Positions 17,476 through 25,037 of a stretch of 64,000 bases of DNA are shown in pieces (position 1 is the first letter of the stretch; every line of letters begins with the position of its first letter). This DNA is from Anaeromicrobium sediminis (GTDB taxonomy: Bacteria; Bacillota; Clostridia; Peptostreptococcales; Thermotaleaceae), in the NCBI RefSeq assembly GCF_002270055.1, contig NZ_NIBG01000009.1:1-64000 (forward strand). The letters are read 5' to 3'. The notes beneath the pieces were generated by a model, which saw nothing but the letters and a program-made list of their open reading frames with translations, did not search any database and had not been told where the DNA came from. Position numbers and translations under genes: made by a program.

Positions 17476-17487
17476 GGAGTAGCGCAA

Positions 17488-18213
17488 ATGATTAAAATAG
17501 ATAATGTAACATTTAAATATAAAGAGAAAACAGCCCTTCATAATATGAAGGTTCATATAAAAGAGGGAGAGTCAGTAGCCATTATTGGGCCAAATGGAAG
17601 TGGAAAATCTACATTTTTAAAGTTGCTAAATGGTATTGTCTTTCCAAGTAAGGGAACTTATACCTTTGATGAAACTAATATTACTGAAAAAAGATTGCAG
17701 GATAATAGTTTTTCTAAACTATTTCACAAGAGAATAGGATTTGTATTTCAAAATGCAGACACTCAACTCTTTTGTTCTAGTGTCTCTGAGGAAATAGCCT
17801 TTGGACCAATGCAAATGGGTCTTTCAAAGGATGAAATAAATAAAAGGGTAAATGATTGCTTATCCATGCTCAGCATAGAAAAGTTAAGGGATGAACACCC
17901 ATATAACCTAAGTGGTGGAGAAAAAAAGCGGGTTGCAATAGCCAGTGTTCTTGCCATGAATCCAGAGGTCATTACTCTAGATGAACCTATGAATGGTATA
18001 GATCCAAAGGGAAAAAGATTTTTAAGAGAACTTTTTATTAAATTAAATAAAGCTGGTAAAACTATTATCTGCGCAACACATGATTTTGAGTATGTGGAAG
18101 GTCTTTTTAAAAGGGCCCTAGTATTTTCCCAAGACCATACTGTTATTAGGGATGATAAATACGATATGGTTGTAAAAGACGATGAATTTTTAATAGATAA
18201 TAATATTAAGTAG
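17488..18213 (+). CDS. ECF transporter ATP-binding subunit (CbiO/LarO)
   Basis: A 241-residue ABC ATPase energising nickel import. Walker A GPNGSGKST is near residue 36, the Q-loop in FVFQNADTQLF, the signature LSGGEKKR near 143, Walker B VITLDEP and the switch His in CATHDF. It lies 12 bases after the CbiQ gene and before larC. Cobalt specificity is the alternative, but the lar genes downstream argue for nickel. Confidence 0.9.
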   Translation: MIKIDNVTFKYKEKTALHNMKVHIKEGESVAIIGPNGSGKSTFLKLLNGIVFPSKGTYTFDETNITEKRLQDNSFSKLFHKRIGFVFQNADTQLFCSSVSEEIAFGPMQMGLSKDEINKRVNDCLSMLSIEKLRDEHPYNLSGGEKKRVAIASVLAMNPEVITLDEPMNGIDPKGKRFLRELFIKLNKAGKTIICATHDFEYVEGLFKRALVFSQDHTVIRDDKYDMVVKDDEFLIDNNIK

Positions 18214-18225
18214 GGAGGCATAATC

Positions 18226-19518
18226 ATGAACGTATTGTATTATGATTGTTTTTGTGGAATCAGTGGAGATATGAATTTAGGAGCAATGATAGATCTAGGT
18301 GTAGATAAGGAATACCTTTTAGAGGGAATATCAAAGCTTAAGTTAGAGTCTGAATATGAAATACACATTAAAGAATCAATTAAAAAGGGCATAACAGGAA
18401 CTAAGGTTGATGTAATCATAAAAAATGAAGGTCATAACCATGACCATGAGCACAAACATGACCATGAACATGATCATCATCACCATCATGAACACCATGG
18501 ACACGATCACTCACATGACCATAATCATAGCCACAATCATGACCATAGTCATGAACACCACCATAGGGGATTGAAGGAAATTGAAGACATAATAAATTCA
18601 AGTGACTTAAATGAAAATGTGAAGAAACTAAGTTTAGACATGTTTATGGAAGTAGCTAAGGCAGAGGCTAAGGTCCATGGGAAAAGCCTATATGAAGTAC
18701 ATTTTCATGAAGTTGGAGCCATTGATTCTATTATAGATATGGTAGGAGCAGCCATATGCCTAGACTATTTAAAGGTAGACAAAATTATGGCATCTAAAGT
18801 TCAACTAGGAGGGGGTTTTGTAAAATGTGCCCACGGAATTATACCAGTACCAGCTCCAGCTACTGTTGAAATATTAAAGGATATACCAGTTAAGACTGGA
18901 ATTGTGGAATTTGAGACAACTACACCTACAGGGGCAGCCATTTTAGCAGCCAATGTGGAGGAATTTACAGATAAGATAGAGTTCTCAATAGAGAAAATTG
19001 GATACGGTATAGGTAATAGGGAATTAGAAATACCTAACGTACTTAGGGTGTACTTGGGAAAGGAAATAAAGAAAGAGGAAGTAAAAAAGCAGTATATTCT
19101 TGAAACTAATATAGATGATATGAATCCAGAACTGTATGGTCATGTAGAAGAAAGACTTTTTGAGGTGGGAGCCTTAGATGTGTTTAAAACACCTATTATT
19201 ATGAAAAAGGGAAGGGCTGCCACAAAATTAAGTATATTAGTTAGTGATAAAAAGGAAAAGGATGTATTAGAAGTAATTTTTAAAGAGACCACTTCCATAG
19301 GTCTTAGAAAATATGAAGTAGATAAGATTATGCTTGATAGAGATTTTAAAAAGATAAGTACGAAGTATGGAGATGTTACTATTAAAAAGGCCTATTATGA
19401 AGGTGAATTAATTAAATATAAGGCAGAATATGAAGATTGCAAAAAAATTGCTAAAGAAAATAATATACCAATTTCAGAAGTTTACAAAGAAGTAGATAAA
19501 ATAGTGGAGAAGATGTAG
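18226..19518 (+). CDS. larC: Nickel insertase LarC (nickel-pincer cofactor synthesis)
   Basis: A 430-residue protein of the LarC family, which uses CTP to insert nickel into the pincer nucleotide used by lactate racemase. The N-terminus YYDCFCGISGDMNLGA and the segments FHEVGAIDSIIDMVG and ETNIDDMNPELYGHVEERL are characteristic. Residues 70-113 form a very His-rich stretch (26 His in 44 residues), probably nickel storage or delivery. In Lactiplantibacillus plantarum larC is split into two frames joined by programmed frameshifting; here it is one uninterrupted frame. It sits between the nickel transporter and larE. Confidence 0.93.
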   Translation: MNVLYYDCFCGISGDMNLGAMIDLGVDKEYLLEGISKLKLESEYEIHIKESIKKGITGTKVDVIIKNEGHNHDHEHKHDHEHDHHHHHEHHGHDHSHDHNHSHNHDHSHEHHHRGLKEIEDIINSSDLNENVKKLSLDMFMEVAKAEAKVHGKSLYEVHFHEVGAIDSIIDMVGAAICLDYLKVDKIMASKVQLGGGFVKCAHGIIPVPAPATVEILKDIPVKTGIVEFETTTPTGAAILAANVEEFTDKIEFSIEKIGYGIGNRELEIPNVLRVYLGKEIKKEEVKKQYILETNIDDMNPELYGHVEERLFEVGALDVFKTPIIMKKGRAATKLSILVSDKKEKDVLEVIFKETTSIGLRKYEVDKIMLDRDFKKISTKYGDVTIKKAYYEGELIKYKAEYEDCKKIAKENNIPISEVYKEVDKIVEKM

Positions 19519-20322
19519 ATGATAAATAATGAAAAATATAAAAGACTAATAAAATACTTAAAGAAATTAGATAAGGTAGTTCTAGCTTTTTCAGGAGGGG
19601 TTGATAGTACCTTCTTATTAAAAGCTGCTAAAGAGGCCCTTGGAAATGATGTAAAGGCAGTAACTATACTTTCGCCATATATTCCTAGATGGGAAGTGGA
19701 AGAAGCTAAGGAGTTAGTTAAGGAATTAGATGTAGAATATGAAGTAATACAGGTTCCAATCATTGATGAAATTAAAAATAATCCAGAAGATAGATGCTAT
19801 CTATGTAAAACAGCCATATTTAGTATGATAAAGGAAAAGGCTGAAATTGAGGGATATAATTACGTAATAGATGGAACTAACTTTGATGACACATCTGATT
19901 ATAGGCCGGGTATGGTAGCTTTAAAGGAATTAGAAATAAAAAGTCCCTTACTTGAATGTGAATTGACTAAGAATGAGATAAGAAGTTTATCTAAGGAACT
20001 TAATCTTAGTACATGGGATAAACCAGCTTATGCTTGTCTTTTAACTAGAATTCCCTATGGCCATGAATTAAAGGAAGAGAATTTTAGAAAGATAGAAGAG
20101 GCTGAAAAATATATGATGAGCATAGGTTTTAGAGCTGTTAGAGTAAGATGTCATAATGATTTGGCAAGGATAGAAGTCAACAGGAAAGACAGAAAAAGGC
20201 TATTTGATGAAAAGATTCTAGATGATATTTCAGCTAGATTAAAAGAAATTGGATTTAAATATATATCCATGGATATGGAAGGATACAGAGTAGGAAGCTT
20301 TAATGAAACTATGAAAAAATAG
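19519..20322 (+). CDS. larE: Pyridinium bis-thiocarboxylate synthase LarE
   Basis: A 267-residue PP-loop enzyme that activates the pincer precursor with ATP and inserts sulfur. The ATP motif is AFSGGVDSTFLL near residues 23-34. Cys93 and Cys96 (DRCYLC) plus Cys173 (YACLLTRIPYG) match the three-cysteine LarE type reported to hold a 4Fe-4S cluster and act catalytically, unlike the single-Cys type that sacrifices its own sulfur. The start codon directly follows the larC stop. Function and pathway are well supported. Confidence 0.92.
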   Translation: MINNEKYKRLIKYLKKLDKVVLAFSGGVDSTFLLKAAKEALGNDVKAVTILSPYIPRWEVEEAKELVKELDVEYEVIQVPIIDEIKNNPEDRCYLCKTAIFSMIKEKAEIEGYNYVIDGTNFDDTSDYRPGMVALKELEIKSPLLECELTKNEIRSLSKELNLSTWDKPAYACLLTRIPYGHELKEENFRKIEEAEKYMMSIGFRAVRVRCHNDLARIEVNRKDRKRLFDEKILDDISARLKEIGFKYISMDMEGYRVGSFNETMKK

Positions 20323-20331
20323 GAGGTTTAA

Positions 20332-21078
20332 ATGGATTCGAAGGATATTAGAAAATTATTAGAAGATGTGAAAAAGGATAAAATGCAAATAGAAGAAGCA
20401 ATGGAAAAGATTGAGGATCTACCTTTTAAGGATTTAGAGTTTGCTAAAATTGATAACCATAGAGAAATAAGAGTAGGATATCCTGAAGTAATATATTGTG
20501 AAGGAAAGACTGTAGAACAAGTTAGAGACATTATTAAATTCATGAATACAAAGGATAGCAACATACTAGCCACCAGAGCCAATGAGGAAATTTACAATGC
20601 AGTAAAGAAAATATGCAAAGATGCAGAATATAATAAGCTTGGAAGAACAATAACTATTAGAAAGAAAGAAGAGAAGCTAACGAATGATTATATAGCCATC
20701 ATTTCAGCAGGAACTTCAGATTTACCCGTAGTGGAGGAAGCAGCAGAAACTGCAAAAATTCTTGGGAATAGGGTAGAGAAAATTATTGATGTGGGAGTTG
20801 CTGGTATTCATAGACTTTTAGCCAGATTAGACAAAATAAGAGGGGCTAAGGTCATTATTGTGGTAGCAGGAATGGAAGGAGCCCTTGCCAGTGTAGTTGG
20901 AGGCCTAGTTGATAAGCCAATTATAGCTGTTCCCACAAGTGTAGGCTATGGAGCAAATTTTGGAGGACTATCATCCCTTTTATGCATGTTAAACAGTTGT
21001 GCAAGTGGGATAAGTGTAGTAAATATAGACAACGGATTTGGTGCAGCATATAATGCTAGTATCATTAATAAGTTATAA
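20332..21078 (+). CDS. larB: Pyridinium-3,5-biscarboxylic acid mononucleotide synthase LarB
   Basis: A 248-residue protein related to PurE that carboxylates nicotinic acid adenine dinucleotide, the first step of nickel-pincer cofactor synthesis. PurE-like segments are visible: IISAGTSDLPVVEEA near 123, GVAGIHRLL, AGMEGALASVVGG and PTSVGYGANFGG. It is the last gene of the transporter-larC-larE-larB operon (9 bases after larE). No larA racemase gene lies in the window, so the enzyme that uses the cofactor is elsewhere. A decayed second copy lies 1.1 kb downstream. Confidence 0.92.
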   Translation: MDSKDIRKLLEDVKKDKMQIEEAMEKIEDLPFKDLEFAKIDNHREIRVGYPEVIYCEGKTVEQVRDIIKFMNTKDSNILATRANEEIYNAVKKICKDAEYNKLGRTITIRKKEEKLTNDYIAIISAGTSDLPVVEEAAETAKILGNRVEKIIDVGVAGIHRLLARLDKIRGAKVIIVVAGMEGALASVVGGLVDKPIIAVPTSVGYGANFGGLSSLLCMLNSCASGISVVNIDNGFGAAYNASIINKL

Positions 21079-21080
21079 TA

Positions 21081-21125
21081 AAACCTTAATGGGTAGATTT
21101 TTTCCCAGTCTACTTATAGAGGTTT
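21081..21125 (+). terminator. Hairpin after larB, copy A of a repeated terminator-like element
   Basis: Outer arms AAACCT (21081-21086) and AGGTTT (21120-21125) enclose GTAGA/TCTAC (21093-21097 and 21109-21113). The core ATGGGTAGATTTTTT is shared with copy B at 22391-22444, and the outer arm with copy C at 26641-26682. Confidence 0.6.
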
Positions 21126-21166
21126 ATAATGTAAGATAACAAAATTGAAGCTAGTTATTAAGAAGT

Positions 21167-21202
21167 AGTGATGGAATTGACAAAATCAGTCGTTTCATCA
21201 CT
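21167..21202. other. Imperfect hairpin in the spacer between larB and the DUF805 gene
   Basis: AGTGATG (21167-21173) pairs with CATCACT (21196-21202), with inner AA/TT and GAC/GTC pairing. It is followed by a T-rich but broken run. The 21126-21341 spacer shows nothing else convincing. Confidence 0.4.
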
Positions 21203-21341
21203 TTCTTCTTGTTGTTTGCCTTTATAGTAATAGTTTGTAGTTTTTTCAAATTATTGAATTATTTTCTAGTACGATTAATAAATCTTTAGATAAATTCTGT
21301 GTCATCCTATATTTATACTTATAATAATGGAGTTGATTTTA

Positions 21342-21662
21342 TTGGAATTAAGTAGGTTATTCTTACCTAAAGGCCGTATAGATAATTTGCGTTTTATTGG
21401 ATATAGCTTCTTCTTACTTATATTTGATATAAGTTTAAGTGTCCTAATATCTTTTAATCTATATATTTTTTATATTATTCTTATATGGGGCATATCTTGT
21501 CTTATTGTTCAGCGTTTACATGATTTAGATAGACCATTGGAACATATTCTATTACTCCTTATTCCTATTTACAATATTTATTTGTTTTTTTGTCTTTTAT
21601 TTAAAAAAGGTACTACTGGAGCAAATAAGTATGGTGATCCTCCAATCAACCACGAAATTTAA
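21342..21662 (+). CDS. DUF805-family membrane protein
   Basis: A small membrane protein of about 106 residues. DUF805 features are an N-terminal GRIDNLRFIGYSF, two or three hydrophobic helices, the central QRLHDLDRP motif and a C-terminal LLFKKGTTGANKYGDPP. The TTG at 21342 is preferred because GGAGTTG lies 6 bases upstream; an in-frame ATG at 21327 has no visible ribosome site. Function of the family is unknown. It lies between larB and its decayed copy, so it may have arrived with the rearrangement (inference). Confidence 0.75.
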   Translation: MELSRLFLPKGRIDNLRFIGYSFFLLIFDISLSVLISFNLYIFYIILIWGISCLIVQRLHDLDRPLEHILLLLIPIYNIYLFFCLLFKKGTTGANKYGDPPINHEI

Positions 21663-21739
21663 CTCATACGGCCTAGAAACCCTTAAAACAAGTATTCTTA
21701 AATTAATATTTGTTAGGGATGATTGGTACTATTATAGCT

Positions 21740-21768
21740 CTAGAAATTTCTAGGGTTTTATTTTTTTG
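21740..21768 (+). terminator. Palindrome and T-run downstream of the DUF805 gene
   Basis: The perfect palindrome CTAGAAATTTCTAG (21740-21753) is followed by GGGTTTTATTTTTTT. Its right part can also pair with CCTAGAAA at 21672-21679, just after the DUF805 stop. Terminator-like; no riboswitch class is recognised. Confidence 0.5.
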
Positions 21769-21838
21769 ATAATGTGTATGGACTTAAGATTCTAGTCTTT
21801 TGTATTATAAATGAACACTTAAGTTATGAGTTCTTGAT

Positions 21839-22078
21839 TTGTTTAACAATTTGAGTATACTCGATAAAATTACAGTTGTAGGTGCTGGTATTTTTTTCTT
21901 TATTTTTATGCTAATAGTATTTATATCTAAAATTAGATACGAGTGGAAAAGAGAAGAATTGAGCCAATACTTGAAAGAATGCAAAAAGGAATCTTTTCAT
22001 ATAAAAAATAAAACATACTCTAAATTATCTTTTTCTAAAATAGCAGAGGATTTTGATGGGTATATAAGCTATATATGA
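21839..22078 (+). CDS. Small hypothetical membrane protein
   Basis: A possible 79-residue protein starting at TTG with a single hydrophobic segment (about residues 12-31) and a charged tail. There is no convincing ribosome site and no recognised family. The surrounding DNA contains a decayed gene, so this may itself be a remnant or a chance frame. Confidence 0.3.
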   Translation: MFNNLSILDKITVVGAGIFFFIFMLIVFISKIRYEWKREELSQYLKECKKESFHIKNKTYSKLSFSKIAEDFDGYISYI

Positions 22079-22223
22079 GCTGAAATAAATGTTAAAACTG
22101 AACCTAGAAGTAAAAAAAAATTTGGAGCAAAATCTTTGGTAAGTAAAATTTCATGTTAATAGGGAAATTTTGGAGCAATAGAGATATCAAAGGATAGGGT
22201 TAATAAGGAGTGATTAGCTGGTC

Positions 22224-22390
22224 TTACACATCTAGAGTTTGTTAAAATTGACGATCATAGACAAATAAGCGTAGGATATTAAGAGGGGTTAATGTCATTA
22301 TTGTGGGAGCAGGAATGGAAGGAGCCCTTGCCAGTATAGTTGGAGGACTATCATGCCTTTTTATCTATGTTAAACAGTTGTGCAAGTGGC
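22224..22390 (+). pseudogene. Decayed, internally deleted copy of larB
   Basis: Two blocks match larB closely. LEFVKIDDHRQISVGY (about 22233-22280) corresponds to LEFAKIDNHREIRVGY, and VIIVGAGMEGALASIVGG (about 22293-22345) corresponds to VIIVVAGMEGALASVVGG. A third block matches the DNA around the CMLNSCASG segment but is out of frame. The middle of the gene (about 360 bases) is missing after a stop. A second deletion of about 60 bases joins two TTGGAGG repeats that exist in intact larB, the signature of slipped-strand loss. The piece ends in a copy of the larB terminator. Confidence 0.85.
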
Positions 22391-22444
22391 CTTCATGGGT
22401 AGATTTTTTACTAGTCTACCCATGGAGGTTTATTTTATTAAAGT
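22391..22444 (+). repeat. Terminator-like repeat, copy B
   Basis: CATGGGTAGA (22394-22403) pairs with TCTACCCATG (22415-22424), extendable to about 13 pairs. Its core is shared with copy A after larB, and its right flank (CATGGAGGTTTATTTTATTA) with copy C at 26641. Confidence 0.65.
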
Positions 22445-22465
22445 TACAAATTATCTACATATTTT

Positions 22466-23383
22466 TTATCTATTATTTTTTCTATAATAATGTCCCCAAC
22501 ATTCAGTAATAATTTTTCGTGCAGCAAAAAGAGATGTTAGTGAAGGGTCTAATTTTGGAGCTACCTCAACCACATCAAAACCAATAATAGGCAATTCAAA
22601 TAAACCATATAGAAGATCTAATAGCTCTCTACTGGTTAATCCACCAAATTGAGGCGTACCCGTACCGCCTGCATATGCAGGGTCTAAACAATCAATATCT
22701 AATGTAATGTATATCTTATTAAAGTTTTTCATTTTATTTTTTATAATCTCTAATGATTTTTCAACACCCTTATGATGAACTTCTTTAGAAGTTAATACAT
22801 TTATTTTATTATTATGGAAGAAATCTAATTCATCTGATTCAATAGATCGAATACCTACGAAAAAAAGGTTATCTGTATTCGTAACATTTTTTAGTTCAAG
22901 AGCTCTTCTTTCTGTTGAACCATGGGATAATTTATCCCCACCTTGATCATCACAGAGATCAAAATGTGCATCAAAATGAATAATACCAAAAGGCTCATCA
23001 AGGGCACGATCAATTCCTTTGTGTACAGGAATGGTAGTTGAATGATCTCCACCGATCATAGTAAAAAATTTATTAGATTTTACCGCTTGATAAGTAAATT
23101 CTTCTGCCTTTTCAAAGACTTCATTTCTATTTTCTCCACAGCAATCACCTAAATCTAGTACTTTTAAATCAGCAAAACTTTTTAAATCTTCAGTAGTAGG
23201 TGAAATGGTGTAGGTAATTTCTCTCAGGGCTTTTGGTGCATCTTTGGCGCCAGATCGAAAACTAACACTTCCATCAAAAGGAATACCAAAGATAAGTACA
23301 TCTGATTCATCAGGGGATAAATCAGGTTTGTTTAAACCTGCCCATATACGATGATCCTTAATCATTTCATTTACAGTTGTCAT
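22466..23383 (-). CDS. Agmatinase/arginase-family ureohydrolase
   Basis: A 305-residue manganese enzyme that splits urea from a guanidino compound. The metal motifs are complete: GGDHSTT near residue 115, HFDAHFDL near 137 and TLDIDCLDPAYAGGTGTP near 222. Length and the late GFDVVEVAP segment match the agmatinase/proclavaminate amidinohydrolase group rather than arginase proper. It follows an NhaC-type permease gene by 45 bases and appears to be transcribed from the sigma-54 promoter at 24883-24900. The RocR-like regulator next door suggests arginine, agmatine or a related guanidino acid as substrate. Confidence 0.88.
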   Translation of the reverse strand: MTTVNEMIKDHRIWAGLNKPDLSPDESDVLIFGIPFDGSVSFRSGAKDAPKALREITYTISPTTEDLKSFADLKVLDLGDCCGENRNEVFEKAEEFTYQAVKSNKFFTMIGGDHSTTIPVHKGIDRALDEPFGIIHFDAHFDLCDDQGGDKLSHGSTERRALELKNVTNTDNLFFVGIRSIESDELDFFHNNKINVLTSKEVHHKGVEKSLEIIKNKMKNFNKIYITLDIDCLDPAYAGGTGTPQFGGLTSRELLDLLYGLFELPIIGFDVVEVAPKLDPSLTSLFAARKIITECWGHYYRKNNR

Positions 23384-23428
23384 AATACATCCTCCTTAAA
23401 GTTTATAATAATATGAATTTCAAATATT

Positions 23429-24844
23429 TTACTCAATATCTATAGTACTTTTTTTGTGTAATTCTTCTTCAGAATACTTTTCCATTGTGATACCTGTAAA
23501 GCCATAGATAATTGAGACAATAGGATTAATAAGATTGAGAAAAGCAAAAGGTAAATAAGCTAATGTTGCAACCCCAAAGGTAGTAGCCATAAAGGCACCA
23601 CATACATTCCAAGGAACTAAAGGAGAGGTAAGGGTTCCAGCATCTTCTAAAGCTCTAGATAGATTTTTAGGTTTTAATCTTTGTTCTTCATAAATATCTT
23701 TGTACATTCTTCCAGGAATGATGATGGCTAAAGCCTGATCACCCGTTACAATATTTGTACCGATAGAAGTAAGAACTGTGGCCATAACGAGAGAACCTGT
23801 ACCATGGACAAATGTTAGTATCTTTTCTGATATAGCATAAAGCATTCCAGAAGTTTCTAAAACTCCACCTAGAATCATTGCACATATGATTAAGGAGATA
23901 GTAAACATCATACTATCCATGCCACCGCGGCTTAATAAACTATCAATAACCTCTACTCCTGTATCAGATATATAACCAAAATGAGCAGCTTCTACAATAC
24001 TTTTTAAATCAGCGCCTTGTAAGAAAAAACCTAATAATCCACCTAAAATTACACCAACAATAAGACCAGGAATAGCAGGAATTTTTTTAATTACCATGAC
24101 GATAACAAGAATCGGTGGAAGAAATAAAATAGGAGAAATGATAAATTGTGAAGATAATCCGTCTAAAATAATTTGAATAGAATTAGAATCAATTTTAGAT
24201 CCTCCATATTTAAGCCCTACAAATCCAAACAAAACAGTAGATATTAATAAGCTAACGCCAGTTGTATAACTCATATGTTTAATATGATCAAAGAGATTTG
24301 AACCAGCCACAGCTGGAGCAAGATTTGTAGTTTCTGAAAGTGGAGACATTTTATCGCCAAAATAGGAGCCTGAGATAATTGCACCTACTGCAATATGTGT
24401 AGGAATACCAAGACCTTGTGCAATACCAACAAGGGCAATACCTACTGTACTTGCAGTAGTCCATGAACTTCCACAGGCTAGTGATACAATAGAACAAATA
24501 AATAAAGTGGCAATTAAAAATATACGTGGAGAAATAATTTTTAACCCATAATAAATCATTGTAGGAACAACTCCAGACAAAATCCATGTTCCAATAAGCA
24601 TACCTATAATCATCATAATGAGAATAGCTTGCATGGATACTTGTACTGTATTTAAGATACCTACTTCTAGTTCCTTCCAATCATATCCGGATTTCATAGC
24701 AATGACAGCTGCAAGTGTAGCTGTTGCAATTAAAGGAATTTGAGAATAGCCCGTACCCCATTTTAATGACCAAAACAAGGATAGGATGAGAAAGATAATA
24801 ACGCTAATGGCTTTTCCAAAAGTCATATTTTTCTTACATTCCAT
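23429..24844 (-). CDS. NhaC-family permease/antiporter of the ureohydrolase operon
   Basis: A polytopic membrane protein of 471 residues with about 11 helices and NhaC hallmarks (SLACGSSWTTASTVGIALVG, then ISGSYFGDKMSPLSETTNLA). NhaC proteins are annotated as Na+/H+ antiporters, but members beside catabolic genes may carry amino acids or amines. Being first gene of a sigma-54 operon with a ureohydrolase, uptake or exchange of a guanidino substrate is likely (inference). Start ATG 24844 has GGAG 10 bases upstream; an in-frame TTG two codons earlier is too close to it. Confidence 0.85.
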   Translation of the reverse strand: MECKKNMTFGKAISVIIFLILSLFWSLKWGTGYSQIPLIATATLAAVIAMKSGYDWKELEVGILNTVQVSMQAILIMMIIGMLIGTWILSGVVPTMIYYGLKIISPRIFLIATLFICSIVSLACGSSWTTASTVGIALVGIAQGLGIPTHIAVGAIISGSYFGDKMSPLSETTNLAPAVAGSNLFDHIKHMSYTTGVSLLISTVLFGFVGLKYGGSKIDSNSIQIILDGLSSQFIISPILFLPPILVIVMVIKKIPAIPGLIVGVILGGLLGFFLQGADLKSIVEAAHFGYISDTGVEVIDSLLSRGGMDSMMFTISLIICAMILGGVLETSGMLYAISEKILTFVHGTGSLVMATVLTSIGTNIVTGDQALAIIIPGRMYKDIYEEQRLKPKNLSRALEDAGTLTSPLVPWNVCGAFMATTFGVATLAYLPFAFLNLINPIVSIIYGFTGITMEKYSEEELHKKSTIDIE

Positions 24845-24882
24845 AAACAATACACTCCTTTTATTTGTTTAAAAATTTATTA

Positions 24883-24900
24883 TTGCAATAATAGTGCCAA
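24883..24900 (-). promoter_or_regulatory. Sigma-54 promoter (-24/-12) of the nhaC-ureohydrolase operon
   Basis: Minus strand reads TTGGCACTATTATTGCAA, a match to TTGGCAC-N5-TTGC at every defined position. It ends 39 bases before the permease start codon. The divergent spacer also carries a long palindrome about 110-120 bases upstream, and the adjacent gene encodes a sigma-54 activator. Confidence 0.92.
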
Positions 24901-24988
24901 AGTTAGAGTGGATAATTATATTTTATATATCCTTGGATTTAAAAAGCTTCCATAGATTTGAAATTAAAAATAGAAAAGATAAAAGGTT

Positions 24989-25037
24989 AAAAGCGCAAGA
25001 AATTTTGCGGAAATTTCGCAAAATTTCTTGCGCTTTT
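24989..25037. promoter_or_regulatory. 21-bp-arm palindrome: activator site and/or terminator
   Basis: Left arm 24989-25009 and right arm 25017-25037 are perfectly complementary around GAAATTT. Inside the arms are two copies of GCAA-N6-TTGC (24995-25008 and 25018-25031), 23 bases apart. The right arm overlaps the stop codon of the activator gene, so on the minus strand it can end that transcript. Its distance upstream of the -24/-12 promoter also fits an enhancer for the activator. Confidence 0.8.

Noticed and set aside
18430-18567. Low-complexity CAT/GAC-rich DNA considered as a microsatellite or assembly artefact.
   Set aside because: It is in frame inside larC and encodes a His-rich metal-binding stretch.
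21672-21768. Paired CCTAGAAA/TTTCTAGG with a T-run looked like a riboswitch or T-box leader.
   Set aside because: No T-box, SAM, TPP, lysine or other core motif is present and no suitable gene follows; a terminator is simpler.
22076-22165. The short frame at 21839-22078 can be read through its TGA for about 25 more residues, suggesting another selenoprotein.
   Set aside because: No homology spans the TGA, no SECIS-like hairpin follows it, and the upstream frame itself is doubtful.
24989-25037. The long palindrome considered as a phage attachment or replication site.
   Set aside because: No integrase or replication gene is near; its place beside a sigma-54 promoter and activator explains it better.
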